This document shows positions 27,085 to 35,720 of a stretch of DNA of 64,000 bases, piece by piece. The stretch spans positions 1-64,000 of the forward strand of contig JANQFL010000070.1 of NCBI GenBank assembly GCA_028277845.1. The letters run 5' to 3'. The DNA is from Sneathiellales bacterium (GTDB lineage Bacteria; Pseudomonadota; Alphaproteobacteria; JANQFL01). The notes under the pieces are model-generated. The model had not been told where the DNA came from. It did not search any database and saw only the letters and a program-made list of their open reading frames with translations. Within the stretch, counting starts at the first letter, position 1. Each line of letters opens with the position of its first letter. The translations under genes and the position numbers were made by a program.

Positions 27085-28392
27085 TCAGTCCTCCGCTATC
27101 CGGTCGAATACGGTCCGGCCGGCGACAATGGTGCGTTCGGCCCGGCCGGTCATGGGGGCGTTTTCGAACGGTGTATTCTTGCATTTGGAGTGCAGCTTGT
27201 CTTCGGTCAGGATCCACGGCACGTCGGGATCGAACAGCAACAGGTCGGCCGGCGCCCCGACCGCCAGCCGGCCGCTTTCCAGCCCCAGGTGCCGCGCCGG
27301 CCCGGTCGTCATTTTCGCGATGATATCAATCAGGTTCATGGCGCCGCTATGGAACAGGGTCAGCGCGACCGGCAGCAACGTTTCCAGCCCAATGATGCCG
27401 AACTCGGCCTGGGCGAAGGGTTGACGCTTGCTGTCCTGATCGAGGGGCGCATGGCCCGAAGAGATGACGTCGATGGTGCCGTCGGACAGCGCCGCCACCA
27501 CCGCCGCCCGGTCGGCTTCGGAGCGCAGCGGCGGCTTGACCTTGGCGAAGGTGCGGTATTCCTCGATTTCGGTCTCGTTGAGGGCGAAGTTGTGTGGCGC
27601 GGCGCCGGCGGAGACCGGTAATTGGTGGTCCTTGGCCCGGCGTACGGCGTCGATGGCGTCCAGGGTGGACAAATGGGCGGCGTGATAGCGGCCGCCGGTC
27701 AGTTCCACCAGGCGCATGTCGCGTTCGACCATGATGGTCTCGGCGCAGGCCGGAATGCCGCTCAGGCCGAGACGGGTGGCCATCTCGCTGTCGTTGACAT
27801 GTCCGTCCGCCGCGAGGGACGGCTCTTCCGCCTGCTGGACAACGAGGGCGTCCACAGCCGTCGCGTATGACAATGCCCGGCGCATGACCAGCGCGTCGGC
27901 AACCGGCTGGGGGTTGTCGGTAAAAGCCACGGCGCCGGCCTCGGACAGCAGGCCGAATTCCGTCAGTTCCCTGCCGTTCTGTCCGCGTGTCAGCGCGGCC
28001 ATGGTCTTGACCCGGACACGGGCCGTGTCGCGGGCGCGGCGCTCGACGAATTCGACCAGGGCGGCCTCGTCGATGACCGGATCGGTGTCGGGCTGGGCGA
28101 TGATGGTGGTGACGCCGCCGGCCGCCGCGGCCTGGGAGCCGCTGGCGATGGTCTCCTGGTGCTCGGCGCCCGGTTCGCGCAGATGCACCTGCATGTCGAT
28201 CAGGCCTGGCGAAAGGCATAACCCTCGACAATCCACGGTCTCCATGTCCACCGGCACGCCGTCGGGAAACAGGTCGGCGCCGGCGTCGGCGATGGTGTCG
28301 CCCTTGCACAGCACGGCGCCGGGGCCGTCATAGCCGCTGGCCGGATCGAGCAGCCGGGCGTTGATGTAGGCGACGGGCTTACCGGTCAGCAC
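27085..28392 (-). CDS. pyrC: Dihydroorotase
   Basis: 435-residue amidohydrolase, third step of pyrimidine synthesis. The first metal motif is DMQVHLREPG. Other recognisable parts are the central His segments (YHAAHLSTLDAIDAV), the DVISSGHAPLD motif with the catalytic Asp, and a typical NTPFE segment near the C-terminus (KCKNTPFENAPMTGRAE). GTG start at 28392, four bases from the pyrB stop. Class I (long) dihydroorotase, or a PyrX-like non-catalytic partner of PyrB. The intact HLREPG and SGHAPLD favour an active enzyme. Confidence 0.93.
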   Translation of the reverse strand: MLTGKPVAYINARLLDPASGYDGPGAVLCKGDTIADAGADLFPDGVPVDMETVDCRGLCLSPGLIDMQVHLREPGAEHQETIASGSQAAAAGGVTTIIAQPDTDPVIDEAALVEFVERRARDTARVRVKTMAALTRGQNGRELTEFGLLSEAGAVAFTDNPQPVADALVMRRALSYATAVDALVVQQAEEPSLAADGHVNDSEMATRLGLSGIPACAETIMVERDMRLVELTGGRYHAAHLSTLDAIDAVRRAKDHQLPVSAGAAPHNFALNETEIEEYRTFAKVKPPLRSEADRAAVVAALSDGTIDVISSGHAPLDQDSKRQPFAQAEFGIIGLETLLPVALTLFHSGAMNLIDIIAKMTTGPARHLGLESGRLAVGAPADLLLFDPDVPWILTEDKLHSKCKNTPFENAPMTGRAERTIVAGRTVFDRIAED

Positions 28393-28396
28393 GGCG

Positions 28397-29356
28397 TCAA
28401 CCCCCCACCGTATTGGCGAACTGCTGGGTCAGGATGTCGAGGCAGGCCATGCGCACGGCGACGCCCATCTCCACCTGTTCGCGGATCAGGCTGCGGTCGA
28501 TGTCGTCGGCCAGTTCGGAGTCGATCTCGACGCCCCGGTTCATGGGGCCGGGATGCATGACCAGCGCGTCCGGCTTGGCCGCCGAGAGCTTGTCGGCATC
28601 GAGGCCATAGAAATGGAAATACTCCCGCACCGAGGGCACGAAACTGCCCTGCATGCGCTCGGTCTGCAGCCGCAGCATCATGACGATGTCGCAATCCTCC
28701 AAACCCTTGCGCATGTCGTGAAAGACCTCGACGCCGAGGCGCTCGGCACTGTCGGGCAGCAGGGTCGGCGGCGCGATCAGGCGCACCCGGGCGCCCATGG
28801 CGTTGAGCAGATGAATGTTGGAGCGCGCCACCCGGCTGTGCAGGATATCGCCGCAAATCGCCACGGTGAGCCGCGCGATGCGGCCCTTGCGCCGGCGGAT
28901 GGTCAGGGCATCCAGCAGCGCCTGGGTCGGATGCTCGTGGCAGCCGTCACCGGCGTTGATGACCGCGCACCCCACCTTCTGGGCCAGCAGATTGACCGCG
29001 CCTGAGTCGGGATGGCGCACCACCAGCACGTCGGGGTGCATGGCGTTCAGGGTCATGGCCGTGTCGATCAGGGTCTCGCCCTTCTTGATGGCGGACACGG
29101 CGACCGACATGTTGATGACGTCGGCGCCAAGACGTTTCCCGGCCAGCTCGAACGACGTGCGCGTCCTGGTCGAGCTTTCGAAAAACAGGTTGATCTGGGT
29201 CCGTCCGCGCAGCAGGGACTGCTTCTTGTCGACCTGCCGGTTCTGTTCGACATAGGTCTCGGACAGATCGAGCAATCCAGTGATTTCGGAAGGAGAAAGG
29301 CCCTCAATGCCAAGCAAGTGGCGGTGGGGGAAAACGTAGGAGGACGCTGTAGTCAT
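28397..29356 (-). CDS. pyrB: Aspartate carbamoyltransferase catalytic subunit
   Basis: 319-residue transferase forming carbamoyl-aspartate from carbamoyl phosphate and aspartate. Carbamoyl-phosphate motif [20 protein letters not shown] and the [18 protein letters not shown] motif are intact; the Asp-binding segment [14 protein letters not shown] is near the C-terminus. First gene of the minus-strand run to the glycerophosphodiesterase. No regulatory PyrI gene is seen. Confidence 0.95.
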   Translation of the reverse strand: MTTASSYVFPHRHLLGIEGLSPSEITGLLDLSETYVEQNRQVDKKQSLLRGRTQINLFFESSTRTRTSFELAGKRLGADVINMSVAVSAIKKGETLIDTAMTLNAMHPDVLVVRHPDSGAVNLLAQKVGCAVINAGDGCHEHPTQALLDALTIRRRKGRIARLTVAICGDILHSRVARSNIHLLNAMGARVRLIAPPTLLPDSAERLGVEVFHDMRKGLEDCDIVMMLRLQTERMQGSFVPSVREYFHFYGLDADKLSAAKPDALVMHPGPMNRGVEIDSELADDIDRSLIREQVEMGVAVRMACLDILTQQFANTVGG

Positions 29357-29391
29357 TAAAGGGGTGTTATAGGCACCGATCGGCGCTCTGG

Positions 29392-30645
29392 CTAGGGCTT
29401 TTTCGACCCCCTCGTCGCATAATGCGATCCAGCCTGAGATTCCGTCAAAACCGCCCGGCCCACGGCTACGGTGCGGCGCAAATCGGACACGGCTTCGCGG
29501 GTCATTTTCAAGCCGGTGTTTTCCAAATTCGCCGCCATATCCCGAAGCTGCCGCGCCCAGCCGGCCAGCACACCGCGTGCTTCCTCGTGACCCGGCAGGG
29601 GGTAGCGGCCATGGATGCGGCCGATCTCCTGGCGCAGCAGCCCGGCGATGCGGCGGAACAGGTCGTCCGCCTCGTCGTTGAGGGCGCTGTTCAGCAAATC
29701 CAGACCGAAAGTCACCCGATCCAGATCCCGTCGCAACGAAATGGGTCCACGCTCGATCGGCGGCGCACCGATGTCATTGAGATACGCCAGCAAGGCCTGC
29801 CTATCGTCCGGCGCATACCATGTGCCGCGCCGGGTTTCGTAGTGGGTGAGCACGGCGGACAGGTCGCCGAACCGGCCGTCGTGGTAGTAGGGCGCGGTTT
29901 CCGCCGTGCCGAGCAGGGTCGGCGTATCGAACCGGCCGCCGCTGCCCACGTCGTGGCTCAACCGGTCGAGATAGCCCGCCGACGGAATGTGGCATCCCGC
30001 GCAATCCCGGCGGAACAGCGCGGCGCCCGGACGGTCCGCCGCGCCGGCGGGCGCGGGCAGGGCGAGTGCGTTCAGGTAGGCGGTGAGGGCATCCAGGGTC
30101 AGCGCATCGGGCTCGGGGCCGGCGAACTCGGTCACGATCACCATGCGGGTAAAGTCCCGCAGGGAAACGATGCGTCCGTCCCGGCCATAGGGGGATGACC
30201 AGCGCACACCCCGGAGGCTGGGAATGTTGACCGGGTTGTGCCGGCCATCATCCGCCCGCCGGTTCCAGAAACGGTGCGAGGCATCCACATTGCCAGGCCG
30301 GTCCGAGATGCCGGAGATGAAAAACGAAGTATTGGCGCCGCCGTTGGTATGGCAGGCGTCGCAACTGACCCCCACTTCCCGCGCCCGCGTGCCCAGCAGT
30401 TCCGGTGAGCGGAACAACAGGCGGCCATAGGTGACATAGAAACTTTCGGTATCCCCTTCGATGCGTTCCATCGGTCTGTCGGATAACACGGCTTGCAGTG
30501 ACGATCCCGGTGGGAGCCAGCGGAATTCCTGCGCCCCGACCGGTTCTATCGCGGATATTGCCGCTGCAAACAAAAGCAGCCCCGCCGCGCCGCGCGCAAC
30601 AAAACGGACACATTTTTGCAAACCAATTTCGGCTATCGTTTTCAT
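29392..30645 (-). CDS. Di-haem cytochrome c peroxidase / MauG-like protein
   Basis: 417-residue exported protein with a signal peptide (residues 1-39, ending VGAQ). Two CxxCH haem sites are present: CDACH at 95-99 and CAGCH at 215-219. The region [20 protein letters not shown] and [20 protein letters not shown] match the CCP/MauG fold. The C-terminal 110 residues are helical and extra to the common core. Likely a periplasmic peroxidase or oxidase; substrate unknown. Monocistronic, divergent from the PAS_5 gene. Confidence 0.87.
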   Translation of the reverse strand: MKTIAEIGLQKCVRFVARGAAGLLLFAAAISAIEPVGAQEFRWLPPGSSLQAVLSDRPMERIEGDTESFYVTYGRLLFRSPELLGTRAREVGVSCDACHTNGGANTSFFISGISDRPGNVDASHRFWNRRADDGRHNPVNIPSLRGVRWSSPYGRDGRIVSLRDFTRMVIVTEFAGPEPDALTLDALTAYLNALALPAPAGAADRPGAALFRRDCAGCHIPSAGYLDRLSHDVGSGGRFDTPTLLGTAETAPYYHDGRFGDLSAVLTHYETRRGTWYAPDDRQALLAYLNDIGAPPIERGPISLRRDLDRVTFGLDLLNSALNDEADDLFRRIAGLLRQEIGRIHGRYPLPGHEEARGVLAGWARQLRDMAANLENTGLKMTREAVSDLRRTVAVGRAVLTESQAGSHYATRGSKKP

Positions 30646-30795
30646 GCGGTGGTCAGCTTACCGGCTTGGATCGGGTGATTCCGCTCACAATTTCGAATAT
30701 GCCGGACAATGCTATGGAGCAATGTTCACGGCGACGATGTCTTGGTGTATGAATCGGGTTTAGTTCAATCAGATGAATTGGCGCGGCCAGGCGAG

Positions 30796-31323
30796 ATGTC
30801 CAACACGATCGAAAACCCGGTGCTTCGTAAAGTCTACGAGTACTGGACCGGCAAACGCACCGAAGGCCGGTTACCGTCGCGCGCCGATATCGATCCGCTG
30901 GAAATTCCAGACCTGCTGCCGAAGATCATGCTGACCGATGTGGTCGAGACGGACCGCGGGCGGCGGCACCGCTACCGCCTGGTCGGCACGAAAACCACGG
31001 CGCAGTTCGGCATGGATGCCACCGGACAGTTCATCGACGACGTGATCGACGGCTCGTATCTGGCCTTCGTCACAGGTTTGCTCGACATGGCGGTCGACAC
31101 GGGCAGCCCGATCTACTCCCGCAGCCGCAATTACACGGAACAGGATGCCGACATGTGGGCGGAGCGGGTGATGCTGCCTCTGGCCGACGATGGCGTGACC
31201 GTCAACATCGTCCTGGGCTGCCAGGAACTGCATACCGGCGACCTGGGCCAAATCGAGACCATCCAGGGCGCGCAGAAAAAGCGCAACGGTGAAATCGAGC
31301 ACACCACGGTCGTGTTGCGTTAG
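30796..31323 (+). CDS. PAS_5-type domain protein
   Basis: 175-residue PAS-like protein, second of its kind in the window. Pattern: LRKVYEYWTGKRTEGRLPSRADIDPLEIPDLLPKIMLTDVV, then HRYRLVGTKTTAQFGMDATGQFIDDVI. It continues with VMLPLADDGVTVNIVLGCQEL and a hydrophilic tail. No output domain. ATG 30796 precedes the conserved part; the open frame goes back to 30709 but those residues look untranslated. Function unknown; probably cytoplasmic sensing. Confidence 0.75.
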   Translation: MSNTIENPVLRKVYEYWTGKRTEGRLPSRADIDPLEIPDLLPKIMLTDVVETDRGRRHRYRLVGTKTTAQFGMDATGQFIDDVIDGSYLAFVTGLLDMAVDTGSPIYSRSRNYTEQDADMWAERVMLPLADDGVTVNIVLGCQELHTGDLGQIETIQGAQKKRNGEIEHTTVVLR

Positions 31324-31340
31324 GCGGGGACTCGTCAAAA

Positions 31341-32717
31341 GTGGATATGAACCGTCGAGTGAAACGTGCGCGTTGTTGCTCCGTTGCCGCCCGTCTTTTT
31401 GTGACACTCGTGTTCGTGCCGGTTTTGTCGGCATGTTTTGCGACAACGGACAGGCTGGCGGTTTTCAAAAACGGCGTGCTTTCCAAAAACGATGTCAGCG
31501 CCCTGATCGGCCACTACCACATTCTCGAATCAAACGGCACGTTCGGCAGTCTGTCCTTTGCACCAAGGAAGGAACCCTGGCTGCACAGGGAAACGTCCCG
31601 TCAGCTCGGTTCCCAACCAAATTCGCCTCAACGTCCCATGCGGCTAGCCGCGGCAAATCTGACCCTCAAAAGTGAGTCGGCGTCGATTCAGATTCAGGGT
31701 GTCGCCGTATTTTCCCGCATCCCCGGAACGGACCTCATCCTGATCGGGGTGCCCGGCGAAACCAAAAAGATCGGCATGACGAAGATGCTGCCCTTTGACC
31801 AAGTGGAAGGCGGGAACGACAAGAGCATTTTCTTTGTCATGAAACACAGCGGCGAAGCTTTGACGCTGCGGATCTTTTCGGATGAGGACAAAGGGCTGAA
31901 GCGATCATTCAACAACTTGGAAGCGCCCATTCCCACGGACGGCCTTCTGTCCTATCTGCGAACAAATGCCCAGAGCATGTTGGGGAAACCGAACCTGCCG
32001 GTACTTGTGCGGTCAACGCCCGGGCAACAAACCTACGTTGAACAACGCATCGACAAGGTTCTGGCCGTCGCGGAAGAGAAAGAACAGCAGAGGAAGCAGG
32101 CGAAAAAGGCGAAGAAAGAAAGCCAAGCGAAGAAGGCGCAAACCACCGGAAAACAAAAGAAGCAGGCGGCGCCAAGCGGCACCCAAAAGCGTTCAAGCCA
32201 GGCGCCCAGAATTGCTTCGATCGATGGTTTTTACGCCGCCGGGCCGGACGGCGTTATCGAAATCAAGGTGCGGAAGAAACACCCGAATGGCGCCTATGAG
32301 TTTCGTGGCTATGCCATGCGGCGCGATTGGGTGAGTGGCCGGTTGCGGCGCGGTGATTTCGCCGCACGCGGATATTGGTATCCCGATAGCCAGCAGTTTT
32401 ACTCACAAGGCTGGTTTCAGGACGGCCGGAGCAATTGCGGCGATTGGAGCGAGGCGAACTGGACGTTTCCCTTCAAGTTCAAGAAAGAACGGATCAATGG
32501 ACGGACGATTGCCGCCTGGTACCCAAGCGTCCTTTCACTGTCGGTTCCCAAGGGGCGGAAAAAGAAAAGCATCTGCATCAACCGCAAGATCGACCCGAAC
32601 AATTGCGCGGTGTTGCGGTGTAACGAAAAGTCCGACCCCAACAAGAGCAGCAATATCTATTTGGTCCGATCGAAGGCCGATGCGTCGTGGATCTCAAAGC
32701 ACCGGTTCGGCAAGTAA
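31341..32717 (+). CDS. Predicted lipoprotein with Lys/Gln-rich linker, unknown function
   Basis: 458-residue protein I do not recognise. The N-terminus has a basic stretch, a hydrophobic helix and a lipobox LSAC, with the lipidated Cys at residue 32. An N-terminal beta-rich domain (to about 235) contains the segment VAVFSRIPGTDLILIGVPGE. A highly charged K/Q/A-rich linker follows (about 236-288). The C-terminal domain (290-458) contains several Cys residues and repeated Trp/Tyr/Gly segments (GYWYPDSQQFYSQGWFQDG). Start is GTG 31341, with ATG 31347 as alternative. Follows the PAS_5 gene by 17 bp and may be co-transcribed. Likely anchored in the outer membrane. Confidence 0.7.
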   Translation: MDMNRRVKRARCCSVAARLFVTLVFVPVLSACFATTDRLAVFKNGVLSKNDVSALIGHYHILESNGTFGSLSFAPRKEPWLHRETSRQLGSQPNSPQRPMRLAAANLTLKSESASIQIQGVAVFSRIPGTDLILIGVPGETKKIGMTKMLPFDQVEGGNDKSIFFVMKHSGEALTLRIFSDEDKGLKRSFNNLEAPIPTDGLLSYLRTNAQSMLGKPNLPVLVRSTPGQQTYVEQRIDKVLAVAEEKEQQRKQAKKAKKESQAKKAQTTGKQKKQAAPSGTQKRSSQAPRIASIDGFYAAGPDGVIEIKVRKKHPNGAYEFRGYAMRRDWVSGRLRRGDFAARGYWYPDSQQFYSQGWFQDGRSNCGDWSEANWTFPFKFKKERINGRTIAAWYPSVLSLSVPKGRKKKSICINRKIDPNNCAVLRCNEKSDPNKSSNIYLVRSKADASWISKHRFGK

Positions 32718-32744
32718 GACGCGGATACGGCTGTACGCGACCCC

Positions 32745-32903
32745 TTAAGCCAGCACGGCCAACATCAGCGGCAATGACACCACGGCACCCAGCGTGGTCG
32801 CCGTGACGATGCCGGCCATCAATGCCGAATCGCCGCCCAATTGCCGAGCCAGGATGTAGGACGACGCGGCCGTCGGCATGGCCGTAAACATGATGGCCGA
32901 GGT
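32745..32903 (-). pseudogene. C-terminal remnant of an AEC-family transporter
   Basis: About 50 codons in the correct frame, ending at its own TAA (32745-32747), encode the same C-terminus as the intact transporter at 33913-34824, including the segments [18 protein letters not shown] and [13 protein letters not shown]. Identity to 33922-34070 is about 93 percent by eye over 147-150 bases, and most differences fall at third codon positions. The copy breaks off abruptly near 32903, where low-GC sequence starts. It is a broken gene, not expressed alone. Confidence 0.85.
32754..32903. repeat. Direct repeat, left copy (AEC transporter 3' end)
   Basis: Left member of an imperfect direct repeat whose right member is 33922-34070. 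The two copies flank a low-GC segment holding a HEPN-like gene. About ten to twelve mismatches over roughly 150 bases. Confidence 0.85.
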
Positions 32904-32962
32904 GTTGTTGGCGTTTTCTCAAATTGCTCCACGCGTTCTTGTTAGCAATTTTGTAACGTGAG

Positions 32963-33769
32963 CTAGTTGGAATTCAGCGGAAAGACCTTCATGTCCACTA
33001 ATTCCATATCTACATTTGGAATATGAACAATCGTGTCCTCCACGAATCTATGAACGTTGGTCGCTAGCTCGTAGACGTAGACGCGAACATCCTCACCTGT
33101 TGGCATAAACGGAGGTTCTATTTCGTCATAGGTGAAGTCCGACTTTTCGGGACGTAACTTTAGTCTAGGACGATGCAATTGTGGAATATCGCCTGTATGA
33201 ACCAGCGTGTTTCGATAGTTGACAGCGGAATCTATCCACTCTTCGGAGTGTTCGACTATAGTTTTAGCAAGATCACAATAATCGCCATCTTTGCGCTTTC
33301 TAAGCCATTCAACCAATTCTCCACCCGCAAGCTTCTTGTTTTCCGGAAAAATTTTTTTTGCCCTAAAGTCAAGATTTCGACCGGGTTCGATCGATTGCTT
33401 AATGAGATTCGAATACATCCCTAGAAGTGAACGCAGATAGACAAATGTTGAACATATTGAAGTCATGTATCGTGCGTTATCAAAGTAGCACACAAGATCC
33501 AGTTCCGGATTTCTTGCAGTGCCTTGTAACAAGAATTGACGATTAGACTCGAGCGCTAGTTTGAATTCATCGATGTCCTTTGAAACCTGAGAGATAACGT
33601 CTCTAGCACTATGCCTAAACATGACCATTCGAGTTGCACAATCTCGAATGTTGTCAGCTAAGTGTTCTGGAAATGCATTTGAATTGAATATGTGAAGCGC
33701 CTCATAAGTGTGTTCGTTTACAAGTATTATGGAGGCTGATTTTTTGTCGAAAGCCATTCGGCCCTCCAT
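32963..33769 (-). CDS. Unknown protein with HEPN-like RNxxxH motif
   Basis: 268-residue predicted mostly helical protein in a clearly AT-rich stretch, unlike its neighbours. I do not recognise the family. The visible hint is NYRNTLVHTG: Arg186, Asn187 and His191 form an Rx4H arrangement with Asn after Arg, as in HEPN-domain RNases and related non-catalytic HEPN proteins. Helices preceding it (residues 40-80, 98-128, 165-185) suit such a fold. A pro-rich segment follows, then a short C-terminal part (VYVYELATNVHRFVEDTIVHIP). No toxin-antitoxin partner is next to it. It sits between two copies of the AEC gene 3' end, so it is probably acquired. Toxin or defence function is only a possibility. 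Confidence 0.6.
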   Translation of the reverse strand: MEGRMAFDKKSASIILVNEHTYEALHIFNSNAFPEHLADNIRDCATRMVMFRHSARDVISQVSKDIDEFKLALESNRQFLLQGTARNPELDLVCYFDNARYMTSICSTFVYLRSLLGMYSNLIKQSIEPGRNLDFRAKKIFPENKKLAGGELVEWLRKRKDGDYCDLAKTIVEHSEEWIDSAVNYRNTLVHTGDIPQLHRPRLKLRPEKSDFTYDEIEPPFMPTGEDVRVYVYELATNVHRFVEDTIVHIPNVDMELVDMKVFPLNSN

Positions 33770-33912
33770 TGAGTAGCTAGTTGCAACTGGTTTCAGGACT
33801 TACCAAAAGGCTTCAAAGTTTCTTGGCTAGACTACGGTCGGTTACAATGTTTCAACGTAAGTAGCTAGCTCTCCCGACGCAGCGCAAATTCAGTTGTGCT
33901 AGATTCCTATGG

Positions 33913-34824
33913 TTAGGTAAACACGGCCAACAGCACTGGCAATGACACCACGGCACCCAGCGTGGTTGCCGTGACGATGCCGGCCATCAGCGCCGAATCA
34001 CCGCCCAACTGCCGGGCCAGGATGTAAGACGACGCGGCCGTCGGCATGGCCGTAAACATGATGGCCGACGTCTTGGTCACCCCTTCCACACCCAGGACCA
34101 CGCAGGCCAGCGCCGTGATGACCGGCATGGCCAGCAGCTTGAGACCCATGGTGACGACGATGGCGCGGCGCAGCCCCTGCAGGGCCGACAGGTCGAGCCC
34201 GGCGCCGACCGACATGACGGCCAGGGCCAGCGTCGCCCGGCCCATGATGGCCAGCAGGTCGTCGATGACCGGCGGCAGGCCGAACCCGATGATATTGAGG
34301 GCGATGCCCACCAGGCACGCCATGACCAGCGGGTTGCGCACGATCTGCCCGGCGATGTCCCTGGCCGTCGGCGCGCTGTGCCCGGCGTACTTGGCCAGCA
34401 CCGTCACCGCCAGCACGTTGCCCAGCGGTACCACGCACAGGGTGCCGATGGACGCCAGCGCCAGACCCGGTTCGCCGAACAGGGCGACGGCGGCAGCGAT
34501 GGCGACATAGGTGTTGCAGCGGATCGATCCCTGAAAGACCGAGGAAAAGCTACCGCCGTTGATGCCCAGCCGCCTGCGAAAGACCATGGCCAGCCCGGCG
34601 ACAGCGAGCATGGCGCCGACCATGGCGACGGACATGGGCAGGACGGAGACGTTGGACAGATCCGCCTGGGCTAGTGTCGAGACGAGTAGGGCCGGAAACA
34701 GGATGTAATAAATCAGCCGCTCCAGCGGCGGCCACAGGTCATCGCCCGGAAACTTCGCTCGCTTGAGACCCCAGCCGATGGCGATGAGCAAGAAGACGGG
34801 GAGAAGGGCGCCGATGACCGTCAT
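33913..34824 (-). CDS. AEC-family transporter (auxin efflux carrier/malonate-type)
   Basis: 303-residue inner-membrane permease with about ten hydrophobic segments. Typical features: MTVIGALLPVFLLIAIGWGLKR at the start, a conserved Asn/Pro segment (GQIVRNPLVMACLVGIALNIIGFGLP), and the C-terminal [21 protein letters not shown] that marks the AEC family. Substrate probably a dicarboxylate or other organic anion, not determinable. Intact. Its 3' end is duplicated at 32745, and a scar with its start and an internal segment lies at 35645. Confidence 0.88.
   Translation of the reverse strand: MTVIGALLPVFLLIAIGWGLKRAKFPGDDLWPPLERLIYYILFPALLVSTLAQADLSNVSVLPMSVAMVGAMLAVAGLAMVFRRRLGINGGSFSSVFQGSIRCNTYVAIAAAVALFGEPGLALASIGTLCVVPLGNVLAVTVLAKYAGHSAPTARDIAGQIVRNPLVMACLVGIALNIIGFGLPPVIDDLLAIMGRATLALAVMSVGAGLDLSALQGLRRAIVVTMGLKLLAMPVITALACVVLGVEGVTKTSAIMFTAMPTAASSYILARQLGGDSALMAGIVTATTLGAVVSLPVLLAVFT
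33922..34070. repeat. Direct repeat, right copy (3' end of intact AEC gene)
   Basis: Right member of the direct repeat described at 32754-32903, lying within the 3' coding end of the intact transporter. Confidence 0.85.
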
Positions 34825-35101
34825 GGTTTGTTTTCGACTGTTCGCTCATTTGGTCGATAGGGGTCGGTGCTGTGCGGCACGCGGTTGGAAACGGGACACT
34901 GATAGCGTGGACGTTAGCTGGTTGTCACGGCCCGCTTTACTGTACGGGCGGCAGGACGGGAGCAGGAAGTGTGAAACTATGACGCGCCCAGCACTGGGGG
35001 CGGGCGAGACTTATTGCCCAAAAAAAGGCGCATGTCTTTGCCGGGTTTATGAGTCTTGCTAAGATAACTGTTCACGTTGTGCCTTGTGCATGCCGTTCCT
35101 T
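34825..35101. other. Intergenic region upstream of the AEC gene
   Basis: Contains the AEC promoter region, but no clear -35/-10 pair was identified. Base composition falls toward the right, where the accessory segment 35100-35650 begins. No gene is supported. Confidence 0.4.
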
Positions 35102-35320
35102 TCACCGGGCCGGTCGCGCATCAGACAGTTGGTGGTTTTGAAAACGGTCCACCAGGAATGGCTCTACTGTTGGTGCCACCGCTTGTACCTGGTTTTCATT
35201 TAGCAAGAGATCCTGAAGTTTGACCACTTGACCCTCTTCGAACATACGCCATGGAGATAATCGATTGGCCAAATCTATAATGACATCTTCATCCCACCTT
35301 GCGACAAGCCCTGCAACCAA
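35102..35320 (-). CDS. Small hypothetical protein, possibly a gene fragment
   Basis: 72-residue open frame (WDEDVIIDLANRLSPWRMFEEGQVVKLQDLLL core) not recognised. The amino-acid composition is protein-like and acidic, unlike a shadow frame. It overlaps the opposing frame at 35265-35645 over its first 19 codons, so at most one of the two starts is right. Could be the remnant of a larger acquired gene. Confidence 0.3.
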   Translation of the reverse strand: MVAGLVARWDEDVIIDLANRLSPWRMFEEGQVVKLQDLLLNENQVQAVAPTVEPFLVDRFQNHQLSDARPAR

Positions 35321-35645
35321 AGGGGCTTCTCCTTGCTACGTACGACGAACCCGTTGGTACGCAGATGGCAAGCCGAGTCTTGAGATTCACATAAAAAAGC
35401 CGGACGCCAAACAACTACCTTTTAAGTCGAATGGGGTGAGAGAGTGCACGCTCCTCATCAATGGTCGCACGTGGAGTGGAAAGCTTCGCCACACTCAGGC
35501 AAATAAGTACGTGTGGATTTCACCAACAGTCTGGAACGAACACGGCATCCGGGCGCGTCTCGTTGATGCTCTCGTGGGGTATGAACCCAACGACCCTGTC
35601 TCTCTCGAAATGAAAGGAGACAAGATCAAGATTCAGCGTAGATGA
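35265..35645 (+). CDS. Hypothetical protein, possibly truncated at the 5' end
   Basis: Open frame of 126 residues. Only the part after residue about 28 looks like real protein: a beta-rich sequence (SLEIHIKKPDAKQLPF, LLINGRTWSGKLRHTQANKYVWISPTVW, then DALVGYEPNDPVSLEM). No ribosome site is convincing before the first ATG and no ATG precedes the protein-like part closely, which suggests a 5'-truncated or frameshifted gene. Lower GC than the flanks. Not recognised. Confidence 0.4.
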   Translation: MAKSIMTSSSHLATSPATKGASPCYVRRTRWYADGKPSLEIHIKKPDAKQLPFKSNGVRECTLLINGRTWSGKLRHTQANKYVWISPTVWNEHGIRARLVDALVGYEPNDPVSLEMKGDKIKIQRR

Positions 35646-35687
35646 GTTGCCGAACGGCACCACGCACAAGGTGCCGATGACTGTCAT
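35645..35687 (-). pseudogene. Scar of an AEC transporter gene (start joined to an internal segment)
   Basis: Reading the minus strand from 35687 gives MTVIG followed by TLCVVPFGN. MTVIG is the start of the intact transporter at 34824, and IGTLCVVPLGN is an internal segment of the same protein (34420-34450). Both source sites contain ATCGGC, so the scar looks like a deletion between short repeats in a second AEC gene. About 27 of 31 bases match the internal segment. Confidence 0.55.
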
Positions 35688-35720
35688 GTGCTCGGTGCTC
35701 GTGGTGCAGAGTAATGCCGA

